This document shows, piece after piece, positions 43,280 through 53,075 of a DNA stretch of 64,000 nt. This stretch comes from WRGT01 sp942493035 (GTDB lineage: Bacteria; Spirochaetota; UBA4802; UBA5550). The DNA lies in the NCBI GenBank assembly GCA_942493035.1, contig OW818666.1, forward strand, positions 2,852,001 to 2,916,000. The letters run 5' to 3'. Both the position numbers and the translations under genes were made by a program. Every line of letters begins with the position of its first letter. Position 1 is the first letter of the stretch. The notes under the pieces are model-generated. The model was given only the letters and a program-made list of their open reading frames with translations. It was not told the DNA's origin and did no database searches.

Positions 43280-45106
43280 TCAGTTCTTCCACGCCACAGC
43301 TCTAAACTCCTTTGGTGTCATTCCTTCCACTTCCTTAAACAGCCTGTTAAATGTCCGGAGGTTTTCAAATCCAGCATCCATTGCTATTTTAATAATCGGA
43401 TTCCTGGTATTTATCAGATCAATCCGGGCCTTTGCTATTCGCACCTCATTGATGTAGGAATCAATTCTCTTGCCGGTAACTTTATTAAAAATTCTGCTCA
43501 AATGATCCGGATTCATTTCGACAGCTGTTGCCAGATACTCACGGGAAATATCATTATTATAATTTTTATTTATCAGATTAATTACTTTTTCAATTTTCTC
43601 CACAGATGTACGGCTTATCATCAAATCATTTTTTTTCTTTGGAACATATGGAGGATCTACAGGATATTTCATAAAAAAAATAGCTGAAAAAAACGCATAT
43701 ACTATTAATGTGACGGTCATTATTATTGAGGATTGCATTTGAATAATGGTGTGTGAGTATCTAAACGTCAGGCATCCGGCAATTATCGATCCTATAAAAA
43801 TCAGCCTTAATGCCGCCTCTCTTTTGAATATTTCACCGTAAACTTCATGTTTGTATTCCAAACCGGTCATTAAAAGATTAAATGTGGTTTTCATAAAAAG
43901 GGCACTCAGGATTATAACAATGATAAGTATACCTGTAAATATGAACTTCATCATCGTATCACCAGGTGGAACTGCAAACAGGTAAATTAAAAAAACTGAT
44001 AAAAACATCGGATGTGAAAAGATAGAAAAGATAAGATTTATTGCATTTAGATATTTATTAGTGGAAAATCTAAATACTTCACCAAAACATTCATAATGTA
44101 AAAGGATCGTCAGCGCTATAAATCCAGCATATAGTAAAATTGCTGGTGCCTTAAACCAGAAAAGTTCTGATTTTATAAAATAGTATTTCAGATTCATTTC
44201 TGAAAAAATAAAAAACATAAATGAGATCACAACTGAGATCAGAACAATAATTCTAAAAATTATTTCACCCTTTTGATCCCGCTCTTTCAGCAATTTCTTT
44301 TGCAAATTGAAAAATATAAACATATTAAAAAGTCCGAAAATCTTTTTAAGTGAATATAGAATCAGATCAGCTGTAATGATCTTTGAAATATAAAATATAA
44401 TGCCGGCAGCAATTACCGACAGAATTGACAGCAGTGCAACACGGGGTAAAATTATAAAATATGAATCGTTTTCTGCTTTTACAGACAGTTCTTCATAGGT
44501 TCCGATTACCGGTATGTAATTCGGCCCAATCCCGCCGTTTCCTGCATAATCAAAAACCTTAATTGTTATTGAATTCATCTCCCCGTAATTAATCGAATCT
44601 GAAGGTATTGGATAAATTCTGGGTTCCCTGACACCGGAACGGAATGTTTCAATACCTCCGGTTTTCTCATCCGGAAAAATTCCGGTTTTACCGATGAATC
44701 TGTTATTAAAATATGTGACATCACTATCATCGATGCTCTGCGCATAAAATGCCAGCTGTGTTCCTCTGAGTTCTACAGGAATAATAAACTCTGTCCGGTA
44801 TTCTCCATACCCGTTATAACTCTCCGCACCTATCCCTCCATCTGATTTTGAAAATTCCCATGGCACAGCTCTGACTTTTTCATGGATGTTCCCTACATTG
44901 ACTTCCCACTCATTTAGAATTATGCTCTGATTGGAATAATTTCTATCTTCATAACAGCCTGTAGATGCAGATAAAATTACCATGAAAAAAAATAGTAATT
45001 TTTTACTCTTTCCGGAAATCTCTAATCCCGCATGAAGCTGTCTGCCGGTTTGAATAAGTTTATCACGCAGATGTTTAAAATCGGATTGTGATTTAATTCT
45101 CGTCAT
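43280..45106 (-). CDS. Membrane-bound AraC-family regulator with extracytoplasmic sensor domain
   Basis: A 608-residue protein. An N-terminal signal/anchor ending near STGC precedes an extracytoplasmic beta-rich domain of about 170 residues (FIIPVELRGTQLAFYAQSIDDSD), like the jelly-roll sensors of 7TMR-DISM proteins. About seven membrane helices follow. The C-terminal 100 residues are an AraC-type double helix-turn-helix (ISREYLATAVEMNPDHLSR, IKIAMDAGFENLRTFNRLFK, GMTPKEFR). The molecule therefore senses outside and binds DNA at the membrane with no phosphorelay. The frame extends to 45172, but AAGAG precedes the ATG at 45106. The nearby palindrome at 43196 is a possible binding site. Confidence 0.9.
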   Translation of the reverse strand: MTRIKSQSDFKHLRDKLIQTGRQLHAGLEISGKSKKLLFFFMVILSASTGCYEDRNYSNQSIILNEWEVNVGNIHEKVRAVPWEFSKSDGGIGAESYNGYGEYRTEFIIPVELRGTQLAFYAQSIDDSDVTYFNNRFIGKTGIFPDEKTGGIETFRSGVREPRIYPIPSDSINYGEMNSITIKVFDYAGNGGIGPNYIPVIGTYEELSVKAENDSYFIILPRVALLSILSVIAAGIIFYISKIITADLILYSLKKIFGLFNMFIFFNLQKKLLKERDQKGEIIFRIIVLISVVISFMFFIFSEMNLKYYFIKSELFWFKAPAILLYAGFIALTILLHYECFGEVFRFSTNKYLNAINLIFSIFSHPMFLSVFLIYLFAVPPGDTMMKFIFTGILIIVIILSALFMKTTFNLLMTGLEYKHEVYGEIFKREAALRLIFIGSIIAGCLTFRYSHTIIQMQSSIIMTVTLIVYAFFSAIFFMKYPVDPPYVPKKKNDLMISRTSVEKIEKVINLINKNYNNDISREYLATAVEMNPDHLSRIFNKVTGKRIDSYINEVRIAKARIDLINTRNPIIKIAMDAGFENLRTFNRLFKEVEGMTPKEFRAVAWKN

Positions 45107-45349
45107 ATTTTCTCTTGAATTGAAAGGTTTTGTGATATAAACAGTCGTACCATGACGGAAATACTGAAACATTGCTGTAAAACAATACGGTTTATTTTAT
45201 GAACCGCGTCTCTGTTATTAATATAAACACCTGGTGTAATGCAGATAATAAGGACGGAACGAGCAGATGATGAAAAATAAACCATTTATTGCACCCCGGG
45301 TTAAATTGAAATGTAAATAGACTCCAAGATATACCCGGTCAAGCTTTTT

Positions 45350-47176
45350 TTACTCTGTCTTAAAGGCGCCAACTACGCGTGTAAGCTCATGAGCTCTGCC
45401 GTTCAGTTCACCGGAAAGCCCGCTTACCTTATCCGAGTTTTGTGCGGTGAGCTGGGCATACTCGTTGACCGAATTGATAGCTTTTGTAAGCTCATCGATT
45501 GTAAGCTGCTGTTCGATTGATGAATCGTGTATATCTTTCGATATATTACTGAATCTTTCTATTTCGGATTCTATTTTTCTGTTTTTATCAGAAAGAGTTT
45601 CAGTAAAACTATAGGCGTTCTCAATTACCGCAGATGTCTCACTTATACTTGTTTTTATTATATCAAGAATTTTCGATGTCTCCATAATATTATCAAGCTC
45701 TCTGCTGATCTTCCCGGTCTGTGCGGAGAGATTCTTTTTTATATCACCGGCCAGACTTGAAGTCTGATCCGCAAGCTTGTTGACTTCATCAGCAACAACG
45801 GCAAAACCTTTACCATGCTCGCCTGCGCGGGCTGCCTCAATAGATGCGTTCAGTGCCAGAAGATTAATTTTATCAGCAATATCATTTATCATACTTACCA
45901 TTCCGTCTATATTCCCTACGAATGCCGAGATATCCGTCATCGTTTCGACAGTTTTAAGCATCGAGGCTCTCCCCTCATCCGTTTTTGTCATGGTAATAGA
46001 TACGCTCTCCATAATCTCACCGGTGCGAAGCTTCAACTCCATGGTATCCCTTGCAATATCAAGAACCACCTCTTTCATTACAGTAAACTCCTGCTGCTGC
46101 TCCTTTATCCTCTCCACATTTATATCAAAAGATGACGACATCTCCTCGTAGGCACTCCCGGCCTCTTCAGTGATAGCAGAAAGATTTCTTGCAGTATCCG
46201 AAAGATCTGCAGATGTTTTATCCAGGCCCGATCCGGTCTCCTCAAGATTTACCGCGCTTTGTGAAAGAGTAGTAACAATATTTTTAAGCCGCTCCTTCAC
46301 CTTATAAACAGATTTATTTATTGATGAGAGTTCATCCATTACTATTATTTTTGATGAGTACGCTGCGAGATTTCCTCTCCCCATCTCCTTAAGAACACGG
46401 TTGATCCGGTCAACTCTGATGATCAGAGTTTTAACAAGTATAAAGGAGACATACACTGCCAGAACAATACCAATTACAGCTATTACTGCAAGTCTGCCGT
46501 ATATTGCCCCTTTATCTATATTCATCTTTGTGCTGAGAATCAGAAGATAAGTAAGGATAGAGAGAAATGGCACGAGCATAATAACAATGATAGATGAAAG
46601 TACCTTCTGGTGAATACTTATACTGAAGAAGCGGCTGACATCGCGCCATGCGGGAAATATACCCTGTTCGAAAACACTCTGAAGATAAATCTCACTGAGA
46701 AGAAAAAAGAGAACAACCGAAAAAGATCCGCTGATCAGCATTAGAAGCCACATATTAATCGCCTGAACGGCACCTAACTCTGCAAAATACATCGTAAGAA
46801 GATTGACAAGGGCCATCCCCAGGAGCCATCTGAAAAATGCACCAATACTGTGATAGAACGGTAGTTTTCTAAATCTTATAAAAGCTGCGTTATATGTATC
46901 CTCATCGTACTCCTCACCCCGGACAAGCATTCCGAAATATTTTAATATAGGACGGAGTACCAGATAGTTATTAATAAGTGTTGTAATGAAAGAGAGCGTT
47001 CCAGCAAACAGAGCCGCAATAATAAACACCTTAAGCTGAACCGGATTAAATTCGAGATTTGAAAAAACATAGAGGACCATAAGAGGTATAAGGAAAAAAT
47101 AACTTATTGAATCTGTTTTAAGAAAAAGAAGCACGAAAAAATACTTAATATCCTTAGAATACTTGTTCTCTTCCAT
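45350..47176 (-). CDS. Methyl-accepting chemotaxis protein with multi-span membrane domain
   Basis: A 608-residue receptor with about six membrane helices in residues 20-260 and almost no periplasmic loop. HAMP-like residues follow, then the cytoplasmic signalling coiled coil with hairpin tip INLLALNASIEAARAGEHGKG. Sensing is therefore probably within or at the membrane, as in energy-taxis receptors. Candidate starts are 47191, 47185 and 47176; GGGGA precedes the last at a normal distance. It is monocistronic, with no che genes nearby. The spacing to the downstream AraC-type gene (over 240 bp) argues against an operon. Confidence 0.9.
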   Translation of the reverse strand: MEENKYSKDIKYFFVLLFLKTDSISYFFLIPLMVLYVFSNLEFNPVQLKVFIIAALFAGTLSFITTLINNYLVLRPILKYFGMLVRGEEYDEDTYNAAFIRFRKLPFYHSIGAFFRWLLGMALVNLLTMYFAELGAVQAINMWLLMLISGSFSVVLFFLLSEIYLQSVFEQGIFPAWRDVSRFFSISIHQKVLSSIIVIMLVPFLSILTYLLILSTKMNIDKGAIYGRLAVIAVIGIVLAVYVSFILVKTLIIRVDRINRVLKEMGRGNLAAYSSKIIVMDELSSINKSVYKVKERLKNIVTTLSQSAVNLEETGSGLDKTSADLSDTARNLSAITEEAGSAYEEMSSSFDINVERIKEQQQEFTVMKEVVLDIARDTMELKLRTGEIMESVSITMTKTDEGRASMLKTVETMTDISAFVGNIDGMVSMINDIADKINLLALNASIEAARAGEHGKGFAVVADEVNKLADQTSSLAGDIKKNLSAQTGKISRELDNIMETSKILDIIKTSISETSAVIENAYSFTETLSDKNRKIESEIERFSNISKDIHDSSIEQQLTIDELTKAINSVNEYAQLTAQNSDKVSGLSGELNGRAHELTRVVGAFKTE

Positions 47177-47343
47177 TTGTATCATCCCCATGATTTAATT
47201 GGCAAACACTTCAGATAAACCGGCATAACTTTCTAAATTCAAAGCATTACTTGTTTTTATGTCGTTTTTTTATATATATCTTATGATTTTCAGATGATAA
47301 TAAAATAATCAATTTAATTTTATAAATTAAATGATTTTTTTTG

Positions 47344-47430
47344 TAACTACTTAAAAACCAGTGGTATTTTATCTCCGCCGCGCCTGTGGCGCGGCGGATA
47401 ACAATTTTGACACAAATTTTTGACTAGTTA
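47344..47430. repeat. 87-bp palindromic element (hallmark copy)
   Basis: Starts TAACTACTTAAAAACCAGTG and ends TTTTGACTAGTTA. The central stem CTCCGCCGCGCC/GGCGCGGCGGA is intact. The remaining part of 47177-47561 is AT-rich with no gene and no other signal I can see. Confidence 0.9.
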
Positions 47431-47561
47431 CTTTTTTTGTAAATGGTATACTATCAATAAAGTGTTAACAATTTATATAAAATGGTGAGAATAAAACCGG
47501 ATTGTGTTCAATAATTAGGCATAATGCCCATGTTAAGAGAGAGATCATTCGATGTACCCGC

Positions 47562-48683
47562 TCAATCTTCGGCAGGCTTGTCAATTAACAGCGGATCGAA
47601 ATCTCCGCCATCCTCACCTTCCGTTATGCGGTATATATCTTTATCGACTTTCTTGAACTCTCTTGATGCTGTATTGTAACTGTTCACAGTCGTGGAGAGA
47701 TTTTTCCCCAGCCTGTCCATATACTCTTCGTAGGCATTGAGATGCTTATTCAAGTCCTTGATTCTGTTTAGAATAACTTTAATGTTCTCTTCGACCTTCT
47801 GCTGTTTAAGCCCCTGCATTACAGTTTCGAGATATGCGTAGAATGATGTGGGAGATACAATTATTACATGTTTACCAAAGGCATACTCAATCAGATCCTG
47901 TGTGCTGATGTTCACGGTTCCTACATTATATATAAGAAGATTATAGTAAACCCCCTCTGCCGGGATAAACATGAACGCAAAGTCTGTGGTATTCTCGCCA
48001 TGTTTTATATACTTGGAAGTTTCATCTATTCGAAGTTTTAAATCCGCTTTAAACTCCTTCTCTATCTGCAGTCTCACATCACTGTTTGTTTCAAGCATCA
48101 GTTTGTTATATTTCTCCAGAGAGAATTTCGCATCGACCGGTATAATTTTATCTCTGTAGAAAATTGCAGCATCGACTATTGTTCCATCTGTAAACCTGTA
48201 CTGCATTTTATACTGCGCCGGTTGAAGAACATTTCCAAGAAGAGTTTCAAGAAAGTATTCTCCCAGAATCCCACGCTGTTTCGGATTTTTAAGAATGTTC
48301 TCCAGACTCTGCATCTGCTTTGAAAAATCCAGGACCTGTTTATTTGTTTCATCAAGCTTAGTGAGCCTCTCGGTAACATCCTTTATTATTGCAGCAGACT
48401 GTCCAAACTGCTTCTGCATGTTTACTGTGGTCTCCTGCTGACTTCTGCTCATCAATGTCGATATAGAATCGAGCTTCTGCTGCATCTCAATTCTGCTTTT
48501 GTGTGTAGTATCAGAAAGCTCCTGCTTCAGCGATCCGAGCATATTAAGCATTACTTCACTGCTCCCCGCGGCAGATTCAAGTTTTTTCAGTTTCTGAAAA
48601 GTCATAAGTGCGAAAATGAGTACGGGAATAACTATTAATGTAACAACAGCTACAATTACCGCAACAAGGAGAGTGCTATCCAT
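47562..48683 (-). CDS. rmuC: RmuC-family DNA recombination protein
   Basis: A 373-residue protein. It has one N-terminal membrane helix (VAVIVAVVTLIVIPVLIFAL), a long coiled coil (residues about 40-130), and then the RmuC nuclease-like domain with NPKQRGILGEYFLETLL, VDAKF and FMFIPAEGVYYNL. RmuC proteins limit inverted-repeat-induced rearrangements and are related to restriction-type nucleases. That is apt in a genome full of palindromes, though this is only an association. The frame reaches 48737, but AGAGGTTAT precedes the ATG at 48683. It is monocistronic. Confidence 0.92.
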   Translation of the reverse strand: MDSTLLVAVIVAVVTLIVIPVLIFALMTFQKLKKLESAAGSSEVMLNMLGSLKQELSDTTHKSRIEMQQKLDSISTLMSRSQQETTVNMQKQFGQSAAIIKDVTERLTKLDETNKQVLDFSKQMQSLENILKNPKQRGILGEYFLETLLGNVLQPAQYKMQYRFTDGTIVDAAIFYRDKIIPVDAKFSLEKYNKLMLETNSDVRLQIEKEFKADLKLRIDETSKYIKHGENTTDFAFMFIPAEGVYYNLLIYNVGTVNISTQDLIEYAFGKHVIIVSPTSFYAYLETVMQGLKQQKVEENIKVILNRIKDLNKHLNAYEEYMDRLGKNLSTTVNSYNTASREFKKVDKDIYRITEGEDGGDFDPLLIDKPAED

Positions 48684-48868
48684 ATAACCTCTTTTAGAAC
48701 ATAAGTTTACTGATATATTTACATGTGCAAAACACATACATATATGTTTACTAATTTTACTAAGGATTTAAATTTTACAATAACAAATCAATAATTATCC
48801 CTAAATATAATTTTTAGAATAAAAGACAAAAATGCTTATAATTCTATACAAAAATCATTTTTTTTCAT

Positions 48869-48889
48869 AAAAAGCCCATTTAGGCTTTT
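48869..48889. terminator. Hairpin in the rmuC/lipoprotein intergenic region
   Basis: AAAAAGCC, a 6-nt loop and GGCTTTT, with a T-run on both strands. It lies in a 349-bp gene-free region, just upstream of the promoter for the 49033 gene. It may insulate that gene from upstream reading; no transcript ending here is evident. Confidence 0.5.
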
Positions 48890-48896
48890 ATTTAAC

Positions 48897-48924
48897 TTGA
48901 CTTTTATTGCAGTATCAATACATT
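48897..48924 (+). promoter_or_regulatory. Possible promoter of the repeat lipoprotein gene
   Basis: TTGACT (48897-48902), 16 bp, TACATT (48919-48924). The leader to 49033 is about 100 nt. Confidence 0.4.
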
Positions 48925-49032
48925 GAAAATAAGAAAGTTTATTTATTTTTAAATCACACATAGAGCAATTCTACGATAGTCTCTATCGATTTACTGTTAA
49001 GAATTAAACTATTCGCAAAAGGAGCGTAAAAC

Positions 49033-50943
49033 ATGATAAACAAGAAAAGTTTACTGGCAGGGCTGCTTGCTATTTCAGCAGCAGTGATAATATCTTCCTG
49101 CGGATCTGCCGGAAGTTCAAACTCCGGACAGGGCGGACCTGAAGTATCACCCGAAGAGTACACAGACTTAGGTTCACCTGTGGTTGATACAGCAAATACA
49201 GCTATAACCGGAACAACAACACCTGAAGAGGGGACAGTTGTAGAAAGCATTGTAGACGCAAGAATTGAAGGGAGTCTTGACACTGATTCCGGAGATACAG
49301 GACTCGATGATGCTGAAGAAATTCTGAATGGTGCAGTTTCAGATGTAGTTATTGCAGCCGTTGCTGACAGTGTCACTTCGGACGGTACTGCTAATACTTC
49401 TACAGATGCTGCTTCTACTACAGAAACAACAGATTCCTCAGATACTGCTTCTAATACAGGAACAACACCTTCTGCAGATACAGGTTCTACTTCTGGAACA
49501 ACTACTTCTACAGATTCCGGTTCTACTTCCGGAACAACAGCTTCATCAGATGCCGGTTCTACCTCTGAAACAACAGCTTCTACAGATACCGGCTCAACTT
49601 CTGGAACTTCAGAGTCTACAGGCGCTGGTTCTACTACTGGAACTTCAGTTTCTACAGATACCGGTTCTACTACTGATACAACAGCTTCAACAGAACCAGC
49701 AACTTCCGATGTACCTGTAATTTCCGGTGATGTTGTAGATGCTCTGAATAATGATGAAGCGGTCAGTCAGAATGAACTCGAATACTCTCTAGACTCATCT
49801 CAGGGAAGATGGTATGAAGAGACTAAAAAAGAATTATTCTCTGAAGCTGATGCCGCAGCAATTAAAGCTCAGATACAAACTCTCCGTGGGGAAATTAAGG
49901 CTATACTTGCTTCTTATAAAGACAAAGTCGTAAATGATAACAAAGGCAATAAAGACAACAAAGACAAGACAGAAGCAAAGGCTAGAATTAAGCAGATCAG
50001 AGAACAGATAGCAGTACTCAGAGCAAAGATCGGTAACGGAGGAAGAGTTCAGTCAGGTATATACACTAACTGGGCAAATGAAAACCTCAAACTTAATGTT
50101 AAAAGAGGGGAACCGGGCTGGTACAGAATTATAATCGTTGCTAAAAACAGAGGGACACTCCCTTCAAATTACGACAGATTTACATTCAGTGTAAACAACA
50201 GCGGCAACGAAACTGTAGCCGGTATATCAGTTAAAGCATCGGACAATGTTTACCACAGAGGAAGCGCGGACATCAAACTCGATAATCCTGCGGGAACAAC
50301 GCTTAACATTGTATGGACAAATGATGCATACATGAAGGATAAATACGACGCAAATGTTAACATTAAAAAAGTAGTTCTTAAGAAAATAAAAGAGCCAAAA
50401 GAAAAAGCTGTTAATGCAAAACATTTAAATGGTGATGAATTCTCATTCATGGATGGAAGATGGTTTTTTGAGAATAAGGCTGCTCATACATTCTGGGCAA
50501 ACCAGATTATAGGTTATACTTTCAAAAACCTGGAAGAGGGTGAATATGAAGTAACTGTTACAGCTAAAAATTTCGATTCTCTTCCTCTTGAGAAGAATTA
50601 CAAGGAATTCAATGTTGAGATCGATTCAGATTATGATTCTGCTTCAATGAACATCAAAGCGGATGACAAGAACTGGAACCATGAAAAAGTTACTATGAAT
50701 TTCGCTGAAGGGGACACAACTCTTTATATCAACTGGACAAACGATGTATACAAAGAGAATACTTATGATTCAAACATTATGATAAAGACTATAAGTATTA
50801 AAAAAGTTCAGAAGTCGTCTCTTACAGCGTTTCTGCTCAGAACAAAACCGGGTAATAAAGTATTTATACTTGGAGCATTCCTGATGCTTTCAGGTCTCAT
50901 CTTCGGACTCTATCTGAAGAACAAAAATACAAGCGAAGCTTAG
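49033..50943 (+). CDS. Surface lipoprotein with Thr/Ser-rich 12-residue repeats and two carbohydrate-binding-like domains
   Basis: A 636-residue protein. The signal peptide ends in lipobox ISSC (Cys about 23). Residues about 150-220 are six tandem 12-residue Thr/Ser/Gly repeats (DTGSTSGTTAST type) that would form an extended stalk. A coiled-coil Lys-rich segment follows (about 280-335). Two related beta-sandwich domains, around 340-455 and 470-595, share VTAKN/IVAKN and WTNDxY motifs. The pattern resembles calcium-dependent xylan-binding modules, with no catalytic domain seen. The C-terminus ends in a membrane helix with a short basic tail. Both an N-terminal lipid anchor and a C-terminal helix is unusual. 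GGAGCG precedes the ATG. Confidence 0.78.
   Translation: MINKKSLLAGLLAISAAVIISSCGSAGSSNSGQGGPEVSPEEYTDLGSPVVDTANTAITGTTTPEEGTVVESIVDARIEGSLDTDSGDTGLDDAEEILNGAVSDVVIAAVADSVTSDGTANTSTDAASTTETTDSSDTASNTGTTPSADTGSTSGTTTSTDSGSTSGTTASSDAGSTSETTASTDTGSTSGTSESTGAGSTTGTSVSTDTGSTTDTTASTEPATSDVPVISGDVVDALNNDEAVSQNELEYSLDSSQGRWYEETKKELFSEADAAAIKAQIQTLRGEIKAILASYKDKVVNDNKGNKDNKDKTEAKARIKQIREQIAVLRAKIGNGGRVQSGIYTNWANENLKLNVKRGEPGWYRIIIVAKNRGTLPSNYDRFTFSVNNSGNETVAGISVKASDNVYHRGSADIKLDNPAGTTLNIVWTNDAYMKDKYDANVNIKKVVLKKIKEPKEKAVNAKHLNGDEFSFMDGRWFFENKAAHTFWANQIIGYTFKNLEEGEYEVTVTAKNFDSLPLEKNYKEFNVEIDSDYDSASMNIKADDKNWNHEKVTMNFAEGDTTLYINWTNDVYKENTYDSNIMIKTISIKKVQKSSLTAFLLRTKPGNKVFILGAFLMLSGLIFGLYLKNKNTSEA
49477..49692 (+). 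repeat. Six tandem 36-bp coding repeats
   Basis: Six copies of a 36-bp unit encoding 12 residues of the (D/G)(T/S/A)GST(S/T)-type stalk, with copies diverged at several third positions. The array is exact in period and in frame, so copy number could change without breaking the protein. Confidence 0.85.
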
Positions 50944-50953
50944 AAAAATATAT

Positions 50954-50989
50954 TAACAGAACAAGGGGCTTAAGCCCCTTGTTCTGTTA
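50954..50989. terminator. Perfect 36-bp palindromic bidirectional terminator
   Basis: Arms TAACAGAACAAGGGGCTT and its exact complement meet with no spacer, 11 bp past the lipoprotein stop and 21 bp before the stop of the convergent protease gene. The core stem is G+C-rich. Confidence 0.85.
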
Positions 50990-51009
50990 CCTCTAAAAAA
51001 ATCCGGTTT

Positions 51010-53031
51010 TTATTCAATATCATCCTCATCACTTACATTTGAAAAAATTTCATTTATTGATGATATAAACTCTTCATCAAATCGGGGATCCCGCCCCTCC
51101 ATAAGTATTGTCTGTCTTTTAATAAATAAACTTGAAAGTTGTGCCGCGGCCAGATCATCCATATGCTTTATTAGATTCATAATTTTTTTTGCGTCAACAT
51201 TCATATCAAGTCCCCTTCTCCCGGGGTCAAAACCGAGACCAAGTAGAACAAGCATAACGGCAACGTGGGTTAGATTCTCTTTTTCATGCTTAGTCTGTTC
51301 AACTTCTTTCATACTTTCAAAAAAAACTTTCTCTGAAAGCACGACCCTATTGGTAAGCGTTTCTATTAGGTCCATTGCAAAGTCGGGATTGTTGGCAATA
51401 AGTATGTCAAGGTTATCCTTCGATGCAACTGCAAGGATTGTATCCTCCGCGCAGATAGCAGTGGCATTTCTCATTTTATGATCACCCAGCGCGGCAAGTT
51501 CTCCGAAAAACTCGCCTGCTACCGCGGTATTTACAGTAATAATATTCTCTCCATCCATATTTTTGAAAAATATTATACGTCCTTTTTTTATCAGATAAAA
51601 TTTGTCTCCAATATCCCCCTCTCTGAAAACAACTGATCCTGCAGAGAAAAAATCTTCATCATCAGTCATCACCAGAGGTTTATAGAAAAATCCTTTTATT
51701 GCATCAAAACCGGGAAGTTTAAAAAGAAACACAGCCCCCTTCCAGTAGCGTAAAAGAAAATACCTCATGTAATAAATATAAAATACAAATGTAACAGAAT
51801 TAAATCTGATAATTGAACCGAAAGCTTCATGCTTTATGACATGATTTTCCCACATAACCTTTCCGGTCATAATTCCCGATTCCAGATCACCAAGCTTAAA
51901 CCTTAACGAAATCTCTTTCCCAAGCCCGAGAGGTTCAGTAGTCTGAAGGAAACAGTTGCCGGTGGATATATCGTTTGTTCCCAGATATTCATCAACCGTT
52001 CCATTTTTAATAATTTCAACATCTGAAATAATTGGAAGGCTGAGCAGACTCTTAACAAAGAACATAGGATTTATCGCTCCTGATATTATCAGGACAAGGG
52101 CAATGCAGAGTGGGAAGAGAACAAAAACAGCAACCGCTTCTTCTCTGGCAAGAACCAGATTCTGCGTTAAAGACAGTTCCCTATACAAACTCATTCCGGT
52201 TCCTGCAACAATGACCATAGCAACAACAATAGTAAACTTGATAATACCGGGATTCCAGTTGAAAAACGGAGCAGGACTTGATTTTAAAATTCCCGTATAT
52301 CTCTTAACCCATCTGTCATAACGGGGCTGCCTGTCCTTAAGTCTCCACTCCTCAAAATTTATCCCTATTAACTTCAGTTTTTTCTCAGAATAAAATGATT
52401 GAGCACGCGCTAGAATCATCTCCAGATAAACAACAGAGAGTATAAGTATCGGAGCGGCAATATATGAATAGCTCTCCCCTTTCATCAGAGCAGTATCAAA
52501 CATACCATGAAATACAAGAGGAATGAATAAACTCTTCAATCTGAATCGAACTCTTTTTGCAGGGGACCATGAAAGTTTTGCAATACCAAGATAACATCCG
52601 GCGATACCGCAGGTTGTAATATGCAGAGGGACGGAAAAAATCATTCTTATATATATAATTGAACTGTGCAGCTCAAGAGCGTAGAAAAAATTCTCCACGC
52701 ATGAAAAACCGAGTCCGAAAAACATAGCTGTAATTATCCCTTCTGAAATAGAAAAATCCGGGAACCTTTTTAATAAAACATAAATTGCTATTACAGCTCC
52801 GCCTTTTTCCAGAAAACCGGCCATAATAAATCCCCTGACCAGCGGATTTACTATAAACATAAGATCTGCAATAAAACTTCCGATGAGCAGGAGAAAAAGC
52901 GCATAAGCGACTCCTGTCAGCAGTGAGGTAATATATTTTGTTACAGCCCCCCCTGATAAAAAATACCTGTTGTAAATCAGCAGAAATATGACTACAGGAA
53001 TAAGTGATAATATTATTTTTTCAATTTCCAT
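51010..53031 (-). CDS. PrsW-type intramembrane protease fused to PilZ-like and cyclic-nucleotide-binding domains
   Basis: A 673-residue protein. Residues 1-210 hold about eight membrane helices with the PrsW set: E113 and E120 in VENFFYALE, H137 in VPLHITTCG, and H175/D179 in HGMFDTAL. The first EExxK motif is reduced to EKGG (E75). Residues about 340-430 are a PilZ-like region (NDISTGNCFLQT, GKVMW). Residues about 465-560 are a Crp-type nucleotide-binding domain (FREGDIGDKFYLI, GEFFGELAALGDHKMRNATA) with its Glu and Arg kept. A roughly 80-residue helical tail follows. The protease may cleave membrane substrates, such as anti-sigma factors, under control of cyclic nucleotides. Function is inferred from the parts. 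Confidence 0.8.
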   Translation of the reverse strand: MEIEKIILSLIPVVIFLLIYNRYFLSGGAVTKYITSLLTGVAYALFLLLIGSFIADLMFIVNPLVRGFIMAGFLEKGGAVIAIYVLLKRFPDFSISEGIITAMFFGLGFSCVENFFYALELHSSIIYIRMIFSVPLHITTCGIAGCYLGIAKLSWSPAKRVRFRLKSLFIPLVFHGMFDTALMKGESYSYIAAPILILSVVYLEMILARAQSFYSEKKLKLIGINFEEWRLKDRQPRYDRWVKRYTGILKSSPAPFFNWNPGIIKFTIVVAMVIVAGTGMSLYRELSLTQNLVLAREEAVAVFVLFPLCIALVLIISGAINPMFFVKSLLSLPIISDVEIIKNGTVDEYLGTNDISTGNCFLQTTEPLGLGKEISLRFKLGDLESGIMTGKVMWENHVIKHEAFGSIIRFNSVTFVFYIYYMRYFLLRYWKGAVFLFKLPGFDAIKGFFYKPLVMTDDEDFFSAGSVVFREGDIGDKFYLIKKGRIIFFKNMDGENIITVNTAVAGEFFGELAALGDHKMRNATAICAEDTILAVASKDNLDILIANNPDFAMDLIETLTNRVVLSEKVFFESMKEVEQTKHEKENLTHVAVMLVLLGLGFDPGRRGLDMNVDAKKIMNLIKHMDDLAAAQLSSLFIKRQTILMEGRDPRFDEEFISSINEIFSNVSDEDDIE

Positions 53032-53075
53032 AATTAACCAATGACGTTGTATTTACAATAAAAGTGAATTTCAGG

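Noticed and set aside
49352..49720. A 122-codon Leu/Gln-rich frame over the repeat lipoprotein gene
   Set aside because: It is the +1 frame of the Thr/Ser repeat array and is explained by the low-complexity codons of the real gene.
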